Positions 35,854-48,063 of a DNA stretch of 64,000 nucleotides are shown here, piece by piece. The notes below the pieces were generated by a model. It saw only the letters and a list, made by a program, of their open reading frames with translations, made no database searches and was not told the DNA's origin. Source of the stretch: Haemonchus contortus (lineage: Eukaryota > Nematoda > Chromadorea > Rhabditida > Trichostrongylidae); assembly GCA_000469685.2 (NCBI GenBank), contig LS997567.1:33349473-33413472 (forward strand), given 5' to 3'. Positions within the stretch are counted from its first letter, which is position 1; each line of letters begins with the position of its first letter. Position numbers and translations under genes: made by a program.

Positions 35854-37426
35854 CAGTGCGTTTCATAATCATAAGGTCACCCCAGATTTTTGCGATTCCG
35901 GAGAAAGCAGCCAGAATGGAATGTTTTGGCATACACAGGAAGTTTCCTCATCACAATGTACCTCCGTATTCGAATTTTGGTCGCAATATCCTTCACCTCG
36001 AATTTTTTATGAATTTTATAAAGATAGTGTCGGCTTTTGCACTGTTTCATAATTATAAGGTCAAACTGAGAAAATAAATGATTTATTAACGTTGGTGGCA
36101 TATGCACAACACTTAATAATCTATAGCTCCTCCTTGTTTAGGAGCAACATCAAAGAGTCTGCGTGGCATAATAGAAACTAGGTTTCGAAGATTTTCCTCA
36201 TCGGTTGCTCTCCATGCTTCGATAAGTGCTCGCTTCAGCTCTTCTTTGCCCTGGAACTGGCGGTTATTCGCATAAACCTGTCTGAATATTATGTCCCAGA
36301 TATGTTCCACCCGACTGAGGTCGGGACTGCAGGCTGGCCATGGTAGGACGCTTATTTATTGGCATTGCAGCCACTCATCCGTTGCACGGCTCACATGATT
36401 GTAGGCGTTATCTTGTTGAAAGACATACTTCAGGTGACGGCGATGGCATAGAAAGGGTACTAGATGATGCTCCAAGACTTTCTGGTAATCCTTGAAATCC
36501 ACACTGCAGCTCACGACAACACGACATCATTGCAGAACGCACCCCGCACCATAGGCTTCCTCCACCGAAACTGCGACGGCTGAAGTAGACTGGTTAGTTC
36601 CTCAAGTTGCGTTAGTACCGCTTGTTGCCGTCAGATTGAATTTCTTTTCATCCGAAAAGACTACCTGAGTAGGAATCATTCAGCTCTATGGTGAGATTTC
36701 GATGCAGATCTACCTTTGCCCAATCTATCCCTAGGTTCATCTTTGCAAATCCGAGTCGAGCCTCTTTGTGACTATCGGTGATTCGTGGCACCCTCTCCAT
36801 TGCCTGCCTGGTGATGTTCTCGCATCTCCTCACTGCTCTCCAGACTGTAGTTTTCGACACAGAGAGGTTTAATTCCGATCGGATCTGGTTCAAGGAGGAC
36901 GTACTGTTGGAAACAGTCCTCAGAATTTTCCGCTCGTCACGTGTAGTAATCTTTCATGGGTGTCCACAGTCGGTGTTATATCTAACGACATGAGGACTCT
37001 CTAGGAATCTCCGAATGGACCAAGGGGATCTCTCTATTTGCCTGGAAATGGCTCGAGTACGGAGCCCACCTTCATGATGAGCCTTCTCATCAGAGGAAAG
37101 CAGATGACAACGAGCCATGTTGGCAGTCAGGTTTAGAAATGCCTTTGCTACACATGCTTACCTTTACAAGTATCTTCAAACACGAAATTTCCTCTCTTTC
37201 GTTAATAATTGTTCACTTTCTCAGGGTGACCTTATAATTATGAAACGGTGCAAAAACCGATAAACTGTTCTAAAAAAGTTCAGAAGAATGCTGCAGCGGC
37301 TAAGCAACGGATACCTAGGTTATTCGTGCTGCAGAATCTGTTCATGATGCTAGAAAAAATCCTTAATGATTACTTTTTTTGAAAGTGCAAAAATTGAGGG
37401 TGACCTTATGATTATGAAACGCACTG
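35854..37426 (-). mobile_element. Tc1-family transposon with double (IR/DR) ends
   Basis: The outer ends are CAGTGCGTTTCATAATCATA (35854) and its reverse complement ending at 37426, with TA on both sides (35852-35853 and 37427-37428). A second, related repeat lies inside each end: GTTTCATAATTATAAGGTC at about 36044 and its reverse complement at about 37229-37247. The spacing between outer and inner repeats is about 180-190 bp on both sides. This matches the IR/DR architecture of Tc3 and Sleeping Beauty-like elements, in which transposase binds two sites per end. Element length is 1573 bp. Confidence 0.85.
36113..37118 (-). pseudogene. Tc1-like transposase (broken)
   Basis: The start codon at 37118 opens a frame beginning MARCHLLSSDEKA, with a helix-turn-helix region (TRAISRQIERSPWSIRRFL). 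An in-frame TGA at 36954-36956 stands where related proteins have arginine. Reading on, 36648-36893 gives the second DNA-binding half (NQIRSELNLSVSKTTVWRAV) and the RITDSHKEARLGFA block. The C-terminal part, 36113-36310, gives HIWDIIFRQVYA and the final helix with RRLFDVAPKQGG. Full length would be about 335 residues, the usual Tc1 size. Frame breaks between 36310 and 36650 remove the middle of the DDE core. Confidence 0.8.
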
Positions 37427-37428
37427 TA

Positions 37429-37795
37429 TACAGGGTGTCCCAAAATTATTGGCGCCGATATATAGCAATATATTTCAAACTTCTCAGCTGCGAAAGACGA
37501 TGGAATTTCTATGCACGCTAGCTAACACCATGTGCCACATCATGCTACAGTCGCACTTCAAAATATACTGCGTCGCGTAACGATACAGCCACTCATGAAT
37601 TTCACCAAAACTCACTTTCCAGATCACTTCAGGGAAAGGTTTAATATAGAAATTGTGGCCTACTCGGACCGTGACTTTTAGACGAACAACGAGTTCCATC
37701 TCAATAACATGGACAATTTTCCCTTCATTTTTTTGAAAAGGTCACTTCGCCTATTTTGCGAAACGATTTAACCACTCACTTAGACTTAGTTCTTC
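37429..37795. other. stretch opening with a TIR-like sequence
   Basis: CAGGGTGTCCCAAAATTATTGG starts at 37431, immediately after the Tc1-family element, and has the look of a Tc1/mariner end. I found no matching right end, so it may be a solo end or chance. The rest may be the 3' untranslated region of the LINE relic that follows. Confidence 0.35.
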
Positions 37796-37970
37796 CCACG
37801 CCGTTGGGCATATCGGGCGATTAAGTCTTTCCACAGTTGCCGGTCCTGTGCAATGCCTTCTCCTTCGTCCCTGGGAACATTCATGACTTTGAGGTGGTTG
37901 TCAAACGTTCTTCTCCACGTGTTTCTGGGGCGGCCTCTTCCTCGCTTGGCTCCTTTAGGTGTTCAATACA
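37796..37970 (-). pseudogene. LINE reverse transcriptase, C-terminal end
   Basis: The minus strand reads RGRGRPRNTWRRTFDNHLKV and then an EGIAQDRQLWKDLIARYA stretch to a stop at 37796-37798. This is the standard C terminus of RTE/CR1-like nematode LINE proteins, with the GRP..TWRRT and W..L..RYA blocks. It is a different LINE from the two RTE copies described above. The matching RT core probably is the relic at 41520-41945 on the same strand, 3.5 kb away. Confidence 0.75.
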
Positions 37971-37984
37971 TAGCCATTTTTGGG

Positions 37985-38040
37985 ATACCAGGCGGCTACG
38001 CGCGCTATCGCGTGCGCTAGGGTATCAAGCCATGAGGGAC
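37985..38040. repeat. 50-bp repeat shared with 56027-56075
   Basis: The segment around GATACCAGGCGGCTACGCGC and CTATCGCGTGCGCTAGG is repeated in inverse orientation at 56027-56075. Its core, CACGCGATAGCG, is nearly palindromic. Confidence 0.6.
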
Positions 38041-38469
38041 GGAATCACATGAGCATCTTGTTCCCATTATAGACCGTTATCATCTAAGCCTCTTCCCTAA
38101 CACTTCTGTGGCGGCCATCATTTTTTTGGGATGTGAAATGGGGCTGTATCGTATGTGGTCATGGAGAGTACTCCGATGTATTCAAATTAGATACCTCTGC
38201 TGTCCATGTAGTCGAAGAAACCCTGTGTAGTTTGGACTGTGTGTGACCATGAACACGCCCTCTGAAGGAAAAGCCCCTTCGGGTAGTTGTAGGGAATTAC
38301 ACGTCTATAAAACACATTTACACGCACTTCCTCTTGAGTAGAAGAGACTACTGTGTGTGGAACCATGGATACTAACTTATAGAACATTTTTAGCCTAGTT
38401 TTTGAAAGAATTTGGAGGTATCCCCTAGTTGTACACCTATGTGGTTAGGGTTAGGTGAAGGACAGACGT
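38041..38469. other. unassigned stretch
   Basis: No gene or recognisable repeat seen. Confidence 0.3.
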
Positions 38470-39190
38470 ATGAATTTTTTAATCTTAGCTCCACCCCCCT
38501 CTTTGCAAACTCCACCCACTTCAGACTTTGAACCTAATTACTTTGATTACCTCCAGACACCTTTTTTCCGGTTTTCAAACGCATCTGAAGAGACTTAATA
38601 ATTTTGATGTTAGCCCACTTCAGTGCCAATACAACCCACTTGTGGAATCTGACCGCATTTGTTCTTCTACACCTTAACACCCTTTTGGTGCGTCCTAGAA
38701 CTTTTCTGAACAGAGTTATAGATTTTTGATCTAACCTCCGCCTTTTTTGGTGCCAACCCCGCCCACTTCCGGACTTTGACCACATTTGTTCTTTTACACC
38801 TTAACACCTTTTTGCCACGTCCTAGAATGTTTCTGAATAGATTTATAAATTTTTTTACCAGCTCCGCCCACTTTATTGCCAACCCCGCCCACTTCGAGGG
38901 CTTGGCCACATTTGTTCCATTACCTCCAACCACTATTATTCCGCATTCTAGAACGTTTCTAAGCAAAGTTGCATTCATTCACTTTTGAAAAGAGGCTTTC
39001 GTCCCAAAGCACGCCCCACCCATCGTGGGCGGGGATTTGCTAAGCTTATGCATGCCCAGCACGCATGAGATCCTGCTCAACCTTTTTTTATTTTTTTCCT
39101 AACCTCTGCGCCTTAATTGAATCGAGTTATGAATACATCTGAAAAGTACCGCCCATTTTGAGAAAGCTCTGCCCACAGCACGTGAGTCTC
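38470..39190. repeat. degenerate minisatellite, period about 125 bp
   Basis: About five imperfect units follow each other. Each has a CATTTGTTC block, an ACACCTTAACACC block, a GTCCTAGAA block, a TTTCTGAA block, a TATAAATTTT block and a CCGCCCACTT block (clear unit starts near 38663, 38792 and 38919). A later unit contains the palindrome-like CGCCCCACCCATCGTGGGCGGGG at 39023. The same CGCCCAC/GTGGGCG vocabulary returns at 55350-55980. Confidence 0.7.
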
Positions 39191-39295
39191 CTCCGTCTGG
39201 TTTGTTGACCCAATCCTCACCTTTAAACATTTTTCCCCAGTGTCTGGACTTTTTCAAAGCAAAAATAAGATGTTCGAGTGTTGGAGAGTACAGAG

Positions 39296-40419
39296 TACAT
39301 ACATACATACATACATACATACATACATACATACATACATACATACATACATACATACATACATACATACATACATACATACATACATACATACATACAT
39401 ACATACATACATACATACATACATACATACATACATACATACATACATACATACATACATACATACATACATACATACATACATACATACATACATACAT
39501 ACATACATACATACATACATACATACATACATACATACATACATACATACATACATACATACATACATACATACATACATACATACATACATACATACAT
39601 ACATACATACATACATACATACATACATACATACATACATACATACATACATACATACATACATACATACATACATACATACATACATACATACATACAT
39701 ACATACATACATACATACATACATACATACATACATACATACATACATACATACATACATACATACATACATACATACATACATACATACATACATACAT
39801 ACATACATACATACATACATACATACATACATACATACATACATACATACATACATACATACATACATACATACATACATACATACATACATACATACAT
39901 ACATACATACATACATACATACATACATACATACATACATACATACATACATACATACATACATACATACATACATACATACATACATACATACATACAT
40001 ACATACATACATACATACATACATACATACATACATACATACATACATACATACATACATACATACATACATACATACATACATACATACATACATACAT
40101 ACATACATACATACATACATACATACATACATACATACATACATACATACATACATACATACATACATACATACATACATACATACATACATACATACAT
40201 ACATACATACATACATACATACATACATACATACATACATACATACATACATACATACATACATACATACATACATACATACATACATACATACATACAT
40301 ACATACATACATACATACATACATACATACATACATACATACATACATACATACATACATACATACATACATACATACATACATACATACATACATACAT
40401 ACATACATACATACATACA

Positions 40420-40450
<31 letters not shown>

Positions 40451-41320
40451 CATACATACATACATACATACATACATACATACATACATACATACATACA
40501 TACATACATACATACATACATACATACATACATACATACATACATACATACATACATACATACATACATACATACATACATACATACATACATACATACA
40601 TACATACATACATACATACATACATACATACATACATACATACATACATACATACATACATACATACATACATACATACATACATACATACATACATACA
40701 TACATACATACATACATACATACATACATACATACATACATACATACATACATACATACATACATACATACATACATACATACATACATACATACATACA
40801 TACATACATACATACATACATACATACATACATACATACATACATACATACATACATACATACATACATACATACATACATACATACATACATACATACA
40901 TACATACATACATACATACATACATACATACATACATACATACATACATACATACATACATACATACATACATACATACATACATACATACATACATACA
41001 TACATACATACATACATACATACATACATACATACATACATACATACATACATACATACATACATACATACATACATACATACATACATACATACATACA
41101 TACATACATACATACATACATACATACATACATACATACATACATACATACATACATACATACATACATACATACATACATACATACATACATACATACA
41201 TACATACATACATACATACATACATACATACATACATACATACATACATACATACATACATACATACATACATACATACATACATACATACATACATACA
41301 TACATACATACATACATACA
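39296..41320. repeat. (ACAT)n microsatellite A, about 2.0 kb
   Basis: There are about 506 tetranucleotide units with only one interruption: an extra T at 40420-40421, which splits the array into a roughly 1.12-kb and a 0.90-kb block. All reading frames are open (Tyr-Ile-His-Thr or Met-Tyr-Val-Cys repeats), which is an artefact of the repeat and not a gene. The array lies between the two halves of a LINE relic. Confidence 0.98.
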
Positions 41321-41519
41321 AACAGACACACCAAACTTGTGGATTATATATAGTAAATGTTGCTGCTGCATACGCAACACGCGACCGGCCAATCAAAGTT
41401 TACGCCGCGCCACAGTCACGTGGAGGGGATTCATACCAGAACGGCGAGGAACCTCCTCGTTCGTGACGTGATCCGTGTACTGTATCTTCATGATTCTTCG
41501 CAGTCATCTCTGTTAAAAA

Positions 41520-41945
41520 GCATCCATCTTTTTGACTGAACCCGTCATATATTACCATGTTTCGCTTGCATAAATTGCGGTAGGGATCACAATGGAAGAA
41601 TACAGGCGGATCTTGATGTTTCGAGATATGGACGATAGTGACCATATTGGTTAGAGTCTCCTTAACACCTCTTTAGCTCTTGCAATCCGGCCACAAACAT
41701 CTGTTTTGATATAGCCATCATGGGTTATCGTACTCCCGAGATAAGTATACTTGTCGACGTTTTTCAACATTGTATCCTCCACATTGATGTTCACCTACGT
41801 GCAAGCTTGACCGATTGACATGGCTTTCGACTTACTGGCGCTAATTCGTAACTCAATCATGCTCGCTTCTTCATTGAAAGTATCGGTGACCTTTGCAATC
41901 AGTCTTTGTCTTCAGCCATGAGTGCGATGTCATCAGCAAAGTCCA
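41520..41945 (-). pseudogene. LINE reverse transcriptase core relic
   Basis: The minus strand encodes the active-site block FADDIALMAEDKD, with FADD at 41929-41940, followed by an in-frame stop, then ISASKSKAMSIG, YLGSTITHDGYIKTDV and RLYSSIVIPTAIYASETW. These are the palm and thumb blocks of an RTE/CR1-like LINE. Several stops and shifts are present. The plus-strand flank of FADD (41945 onward) changes abruptly to Tc3-like sequence. The C terminus at 37796-37970 is probably from the same element. Confidence 0.8.
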
Positions 41946-41989
41946 GAACAGTGAGTCATTCATGGTTAAGTCAGCGTGCGCCTACCGTT

Positions 41990-42170
41990 GTTCGCTGTGT
42001 TGGAAATTGGATCTAGAACGAAATGTGTGGGGACTCATGATAAGGAAGATTTGTGCAGGAATTAAGCAGTTGGAGTTATCAGTGGGCCAAAGAAAGCAGT
42101 CGTCCCAGGCACTGGCCAAACCAATTTGTCCAGTACATAAATGATGACAAAGAGAGGACGTCGCATGATT
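41990..42170 (+). pseudogene. Tc3-like transposase C-terminal fragment
   Basis: The plus strand reads a block equivalent to ENVWG..IRKIC, then a SVGQRKQSS stretch, closely matching the reverse complement of 42200-42380. In complete elements this block follows the third catalytic aspartate. No N-terminal part is present on this strand. Confidence 0.6.
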
Positions 42171-42199
42171 AGTAATCATTTGGGTCCCTTTCTTCCGAA

Positions 42200-43184
42200 T
42201 TACCTCAAAAATACGATTGTCTAAGCTGAAGTAGTGGTCATCAATGAGTTCCTGGTCAACTTGGTGCCCTATCCGTTGACGATTGCTTTCTTTAGCCCAC
42301 TGATACCTTCAACTATGTTTTCTACACAAATCTTCCTTGTCATGAATCCCCTCACATTTTCCACCAGATTCAAACTAGGGCTGTTAGACCCAGGGCAAGG
42401 GTCGATTAGGTGCCGACTAAACGGAGCTTGGGTGCTTCGGCTGTGTAAATCAGGGCATTATCCTGCATGAATACGAGGTTCTGCTGACTATTCTGACGCC
42501 AAAACGTAAGAAGAGCACGGCGCATCACGACTCGATAACCGGAAGAGCTGAGCAATCTATAAACGAGAAGAAGTTGCCTCCCGTACAATGACTCCTCCTC
42601 CCTTGAAATTTCGTTTAGAGAACTGAAGCTTATCCTCCCTCAGGTCGTGCCAGTAAAACCGGCATCCATCTGGATCACCGCAGTTAAACTTCTTTCATCG
42701 AAAAAATTAACCTGGAGAACGAAACATAAAGACAAAGAAGAGTAAACGACAAGCCGTGAAAAGGCACCTTACTCCTGTCGATAATTGGATGAAAAACCTG
42801 GGAAAAGCGACCCGGTTATCGTGATGCTTTCTGTCATAAAGAATGCCCTCCTCATTTTCCGTCAGCGATTGATCAAAATTTTTCTACCACATTCCCAACA
42901 TTAGTCACTGGGTCATTGAGCTTCAAAGAGGACTTGATTTTCGTACATGACTTCGTCGTATCCGACATTTCTCTCAAAATCATTCGCCTATATCTTTCCA
43001 AAGGTAACGAAATATGTTCCGTACTTCTATGGGTTCCATGCTCTGTAAGATTCTTGACGCAGTTGTCGACAAATATGTGACATCAGCCCAGAGCTCGAGC
43101 GATTTTGCGATTCGACAGTCCTTGCTCTTCTTTTGCAGAAATTTGATCTTTCTCAAAATTGAATAGCAAGTGTTCTTCACCCAT
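42200..43184 (-). pseudogene. Tc3-like transposase (broken)
   Basis: A start codon at 43182-43184 opens MGEEHLLFNFEKDQISAKEE followed by QGLSNRKIARALG, the first helix-turn-helix of Tc3-type transposases. The middle is frame-shifted. At 42406-42588 the frame shows RRALLTFWRQNSQQN and then LVFMQDNALIYTAE, which contains the second catalytic aspartate (DNA). The end, 42200-42380, contains the NLVENVRGFMTRKI-like block. Length, about 985 bp, is close to the roughly 330 residues of Tc3. It lies tail to tail with the fragment at 41990-42170. Clear terminal inverted repeats were not found. Confidence 0.75.
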
Positions 43185-45249
43185 TATCTGAAATTGAAAA
43201 ACTTGACACAAATTAAGCAGTTGTGTGAGGTGAAAATGGAATGACAAACTTGAGATGTATCGATTTGCAACATAGACAAAGTGAACTTTCCCCAAAAATG
43301 AAGGAAAAATCGTACATAGTAGAGAGATGGAACTTGTTTTTGGTCTACAATTCATGGGTGGCTGTACTTCTCGGTACACGCCCAACCACGATGAGGATTT
43401 AGTATCGTTCCCCTGAACAGCCTGCAACCATTTTCGAACAGAGATATGCATGACCCCTACTCTCATGCAATCATTCCGTTGGTGCGCTCTGGTTTGTCAC
43501 ATGATATTCATCTATCCAATTCGATGCCAGCCGCGCCGTGCTGAATATATGGATATAACAAGGCACTTACTTAGTCCTCGAATCAAGGAATATTTGAAGG
43601 GTAAAGAAAATTCAGCCTTCGAACACGTCTGGAGATGCATCGAATTCTGTGTCAGGGTGGTAACGAATTAGCAAATTCAGTGGCCATGTTGGCAATAGAA
43701 ACGGAGAACATTGAAAGACCTTTGAGACGTGTTGCATTGCCGCCAGGGATTTGCAAGTTAATAGGCAAGAGGAGTGATATGGCAATAACCCTTTCCTCGG
43801 GGAGCGAGAGGGTCTCCTGGTTCGAGGAAACGTCTCGAGTACTTATGACCGTATATGAAGATCGACCTCTATCAGTCTCTCAACTAATGGCTCTGACAAA
43901 GAGGCCCAAACGTCCAATTATGGGCTAGAGTTATGAATGCTCGATCTTGCCTCGCCTACTTCGGTGCACGCTCCCTCCACCAAGAAAATTTTAACATTTT
44001 TCTTTCAACAGCCTCGTGCCACTTTTTTGGGTAATCGAGCACTTTCCAAACAAGGCCTTGGCTTTTAACAAAAAACTGCTTCCGTTTGAGAGAGCCCTGC
44101 TGTTCTTGGCATGCCTAGCATACCTTAGATTTTGCTTATTTTCGCCTGTTTGGACTTCACGCTTTAATGAAAGCTCAGCGGACCAGAGCTCCGCTGAGCT
44201 TACACGTGCTACGCTGACCTGGCCCTATGCCTCCGCCATCCCAAACTTGATCGACCTTTCAGGTGCCTCCTGTGATACTTAATTTCGTGATAAACGGACA
44301 AAATCGCTTTATACATACATAGCAAGACACCCAGTCGGATCACGGTTCCCTTCATTCCTTTTTTCGGGAAAAATTCATTTCTGCCTCCATATCTTCCATA
44401 TCTTCAGAGGGGTGCAAAAATAGTTTCCAAGATGCGCACTCGCATTTGGCTTTCATTCATAGAGTAGCATATGTGATGCGTACCGATATTCCAGCCCACA
44501 CCGTCACTTACTGTGGACAATATGATTTTTCAACCTTGACTACACCTGAAGACCTTTCTTGCAACGGCTTCTACTAATTCTGCGCGTTTCATAATGGTAC
44601 AAAAATGATGTTCTCGCCTTCCAAAAAGAATCGCCAAGTTTTTCAGCGCGCACGAGGGTTTCCATCTTCCTGCATTTTTTCAGTCTAGGGACCTTCATTT
44701 CGTTGGTAAGGTGTCGCCTTCTGCAAATCTGGAAGAATATAAATTGATAGTCGATGCATAGTGGAGTTGCACACATTGTGCTCCTTAGCATGCTCGTGCT
44801 TCTTTCAGGATCTTGTCGCAGTTGACTTTGACGGCTTTCCAAAGGGCAGAAGTACTGGGAACCCATTCGGAGTTGTGCTATCGGGGGCCGTCTGCACGTT
44901 AATTATCGTGGTTCTCTGTTGTGGTCATTATTGTCCACTAGTGCTTCTCGCTTGGTATTCTGTTCCCGTGGCGAGACATATGGCTGGAAAAAAAGCAGTT
45001 GGATATCCCTTCAAGCGAACACCTCGAAAAGTGTGTTCATGCAGGAAGTTCTCTGATATGCTTGTCCAACTGCTGAATTGTTTGCTGAATGTCGTGATCA
45101 CTTGTCACGTAGCGAGACCGCGGTGACTGACCACCTTGGCTTCGACTTGATGAGTGCGATAGTGGTTCAATTTATTTTGTTCAGCCTTGACGTAACTGTC
45201 CACTAAGAACTGTTGATAAAGTTTTCCAGGGAAGCGTTCTATTATTTAT
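43185..45249. other. unassigned stretch with small open frames
   Basis: The frame 43635-43928 (+) has 97 residues without a motif. The frame 44761-45126 (+) is hydrophobic in the middle (VLSGAVCTLIIVVLCCGHYC) and could encode a membrane segment, but I find no family. A 10-bp perfect hairpin (GCTCAGCGGA with TCCGCTGAGC) is at 44173-44199. Confidence 0.3.
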
Positions 45250-45337
45250 TTATTAGTACTGGTACTGACATACCGAATCCAAATCTCATTAGCTGAAGAT
45301 GCGATTCGTACCTCATGTTGCTTGCTTAAATGTAATT

Positions 45338-46010
45338 TCATGAATTTGTTGTGTCTTGACGTAATTTAATGGTTGGCTTCATTGCTCCGGGATCATCCAT
45401 AATCCCCGCCTTATGAAAAATTTTGGTGGAGATCTGGTTTGGTCCGGAGTCGAATGAAGCTAACCTTATAACCTCCCTCTCCTTATAGTAATTTTGAGAG
45501 TATTTGCTTGGAAAACTCGACGAATTTTTCGCATGTCCATTGGATTGCTGAGGACATGGCGCCGACAATATATGATAAATACCATGTTTGACATAACTGT
45601 TTGAATTTTCGTGAGAAATAGTGCGAGCCGTTGTCGGGAGCGAGCACATCTGGCATCCCCTGTCTTACGTATTTTTCAAGTGAGAGACCTGTCGTGGCCC
45701 CCTTCGTCGTACGATTATTGATGAAGATCATTTTCCATTTTGAAAAAGCCTCGACAATAACTCGGAAGTAGATTCGTACAGTCATAATTTACGTGGGTTT
45801 CTAGTCAATGGCAAGTTGGATTGATGCATGCGTCGCCTTCCCTATGAGTTTAGCGACAGATGAAAATGTCGTGCAGCATCTCGGATTCCCTGTCGATCTC
45901 TGTCTAGTAGGCTCGCTGCGCGCAAAGACTTCTATTCATGACATTCCACGGTGTCGGTAGTGCAGATGCCGAAGAACTCGTGCCGGGCGCAGGCATTATC
46001 GTTCGTTCAC
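45338..46010 (-). pseudogene. pol: Ty3/Gypsy integrase relic
   Basis: The frame 45483-45785 shows VIVEAFSKWK, carrying the region of the first catalytic acidic residue, then GMPDVLAPDNGSHYFSRKF, which carries the second aspartate (PDNG), and the following frame (45338-45649) shows SAPCPQQSNGHAKN, the block with the conserved NG.AE motif. This order is that of Ty3/Gypsy integrases rather than BEL. Upstream, 45790-46010 shows the degraded zinc-binding part. The relic is separated from its RT by a DNA transposon at 46014-48063. Stops and shifts abolish function. Confidence 0.78.
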
Positions 46011-46013
46011 TTA

Positions 46014-48063
46014 CAAGGAAGGTCTTTCAGGGCGTGAGACGCTTTTCGAAAATGGTTTTCTGCATGGTGTAGGGGCATGAGCACTGAGTATAGAACTATG
46101 GTTCATTTCCGCTAAGTGCCGTCCTGAATGCCAAAAAAGAGTGAAAATGATTTTGCCAGAAATTGCCGTTTTAACCCACTGAGCGTCGTTCGTTTCGTTC
46201 ATGGCGTCGACTGTCCGTACAGTAGAAGGGGTCAGTGGAGGCGACATTGAAAATAACGTGAACGGTAGCCAAAAAAGGAGCCACATGTTGAAACATGTTG
46301 AAAAGTTCAGGGAAGTTCCATATGTGCTCTCCACGGTTGAGCTGCTGGCAGTGACAAATGGAGTGGTGGGGGTACCGATGTGGACTTCGAGATGGAACGA
46401 CTAGGATGGGTTGATGGTTCGGATCTCCGAAGTTTTGCCGTTTTTGCATTTTATGCTCCCACCTCCAGATTGGCTCCATATTGCACCAGGACCAAAGCAA
46501 GTGCCTGGTTGGTCATGGTCGTGACCAGGACCAGCGTGGCGCAGAACCTCTACAACTCGCTAGAATTTGATGTGTGGAGCACTATCAGTGAAGGATCTTC
46601 CAGGCTTCACACTCCCAGGAGTCCCCCCTTTCCCCCTTCCCCCTCAACTTCCTCACGTGGTTTTTTCATCAGTTCGGCTTTTTGCTTCAATCACGTCGAG
46701 AGTTCATCCAGTTGGTAAAGTGTTGGTAAATTGCTATGACATCATTTTGGTAGTAAAAAACTCGATATCATATCATCTGGTCTTCGGACATTGTATGGAC
46801 ATTGCACAGTCCATACAATTCTCTGAGTGGTTTGGACAGTAATGGTTTGATGGTTGTTTTACTTTTCTCAGAATTCCTTCGAAACTGACGAGAGGCGCTT
46901 CTAGTTCCGATGATTTCACCGTTTTTTACCCTAGCCTTGCCGATGGAGGGCTTTTGTCCACTGTTCTGGTTGGTCATCACCATTTCCTTCTCTCCTCATG
47001 ATCAGTATCTTCTGCAGTGACCTCGACTTCAACAATGTCCTTCTTGATGGCGGAAAGCCCTCTATAGCAGGACGCGGAGTTAGGGGATCGTATGCTGGGA
47101 ACGAGTGTCGCTCTAACCCTTCATCTAGTCATCAATCTAGTGATCCGGCGCTAGAATGATTCCCTTCAAGGGTGACTGCTTTTTATATCAAACCCAATGC
47201 TCATATATGCTTCAGCAAGAGGGCGAGCTGAAAGAGAATCTGATTCGTTTTCCCACAGGAGTCTGCGGTTGACGCCCAGCGAAAGGTCGGGATCGGGAGC
47301 TACAATAAATATGGGAATCCTGTTGTCTTTGCATTGACGAACGAGGTCGAGGACAGTTTCCATCGAACAGAAACCATATTATAGGGTTTTGACCCCAATC
47401 AACACTTATACGGTGTAAAATTAAAAGACCCCTTTATACTCCTGGGAGTGTGAAGCCCTGAAGCTCCTCCACTGATAGTGCTCCACACATCATATCCTAA
47501 CGACTTGTAGAGGTTATGTGCCTGCCTGGTCCTGGTCACGACCATGATTAGTCAGGCACTTGCTTTGGCTCTGGTGCAATATGGAGCCAATCTGGAGGTG
47601 GCAGCATTAAATGCAAAAACGGCAAAATCCCGGAGATCTAACCACCAACCCAGACTAGTCGCCCCAACTCGAAGTCCACATCGCTATCACCACACCATCC
47701 GTCGCTGACAGCAGTTCAGCCTGTGGACACCGTATATGAAACCTCCCCACACATGGAACTTCCCCGCACTTTTCAACATTTTTCAACATGTGGCTCCCTT
47801 TTTTGGCTACCATTCACGTTATTTTCGATGTCGCCTCCGCTGGCCCCTTCTACTGTGCGGACAGTCGACGCCATGAAGGTAACAAACGACGTTTAGTGGG
47901 ATAATACGGCAATTTCTGACAAAAACATTCACACTCATTTTTTGGCATTTAGAAAGCCATTTAGCAGAAATGAACCATAGTTCTATGCTCCGTGCGCATG
48001 CCCCCTACACCATGCAGAAAACCATTTTCGAAAAGCGTCCCAAGCTCTGAAAGACCTTCCTTG
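46014..48063. mobile_element. long-TIR DNA transposon with TTA duplication, copy 2
   Basis: The left end CAAGGAAGGTCTTTCAGGGC (46014) matches the reverse complement of the right end at 48063. The inverted repeats extend to about 46625 and 47430, roughly 600-630 bp each. TTA flanks both ends (46011-46013 and 48064-48066). The TIRs align throughout with copy 1 (6585-9573). The interior, 46630-47430, has a 65-residue minus frame (47166-47363) and another at 46768-46983, neither recognisable as transposase. The element separates RNase H from integrase in a Ty3/Gypsy pol gene. Confidence 0.8.

Noticed and set aside
39202..41466. Very long open frames (over 700 residues) through the ACAT array
   Set aside because: They are pure tetranucleotide repeats open in all frames and on both strands; no gene.
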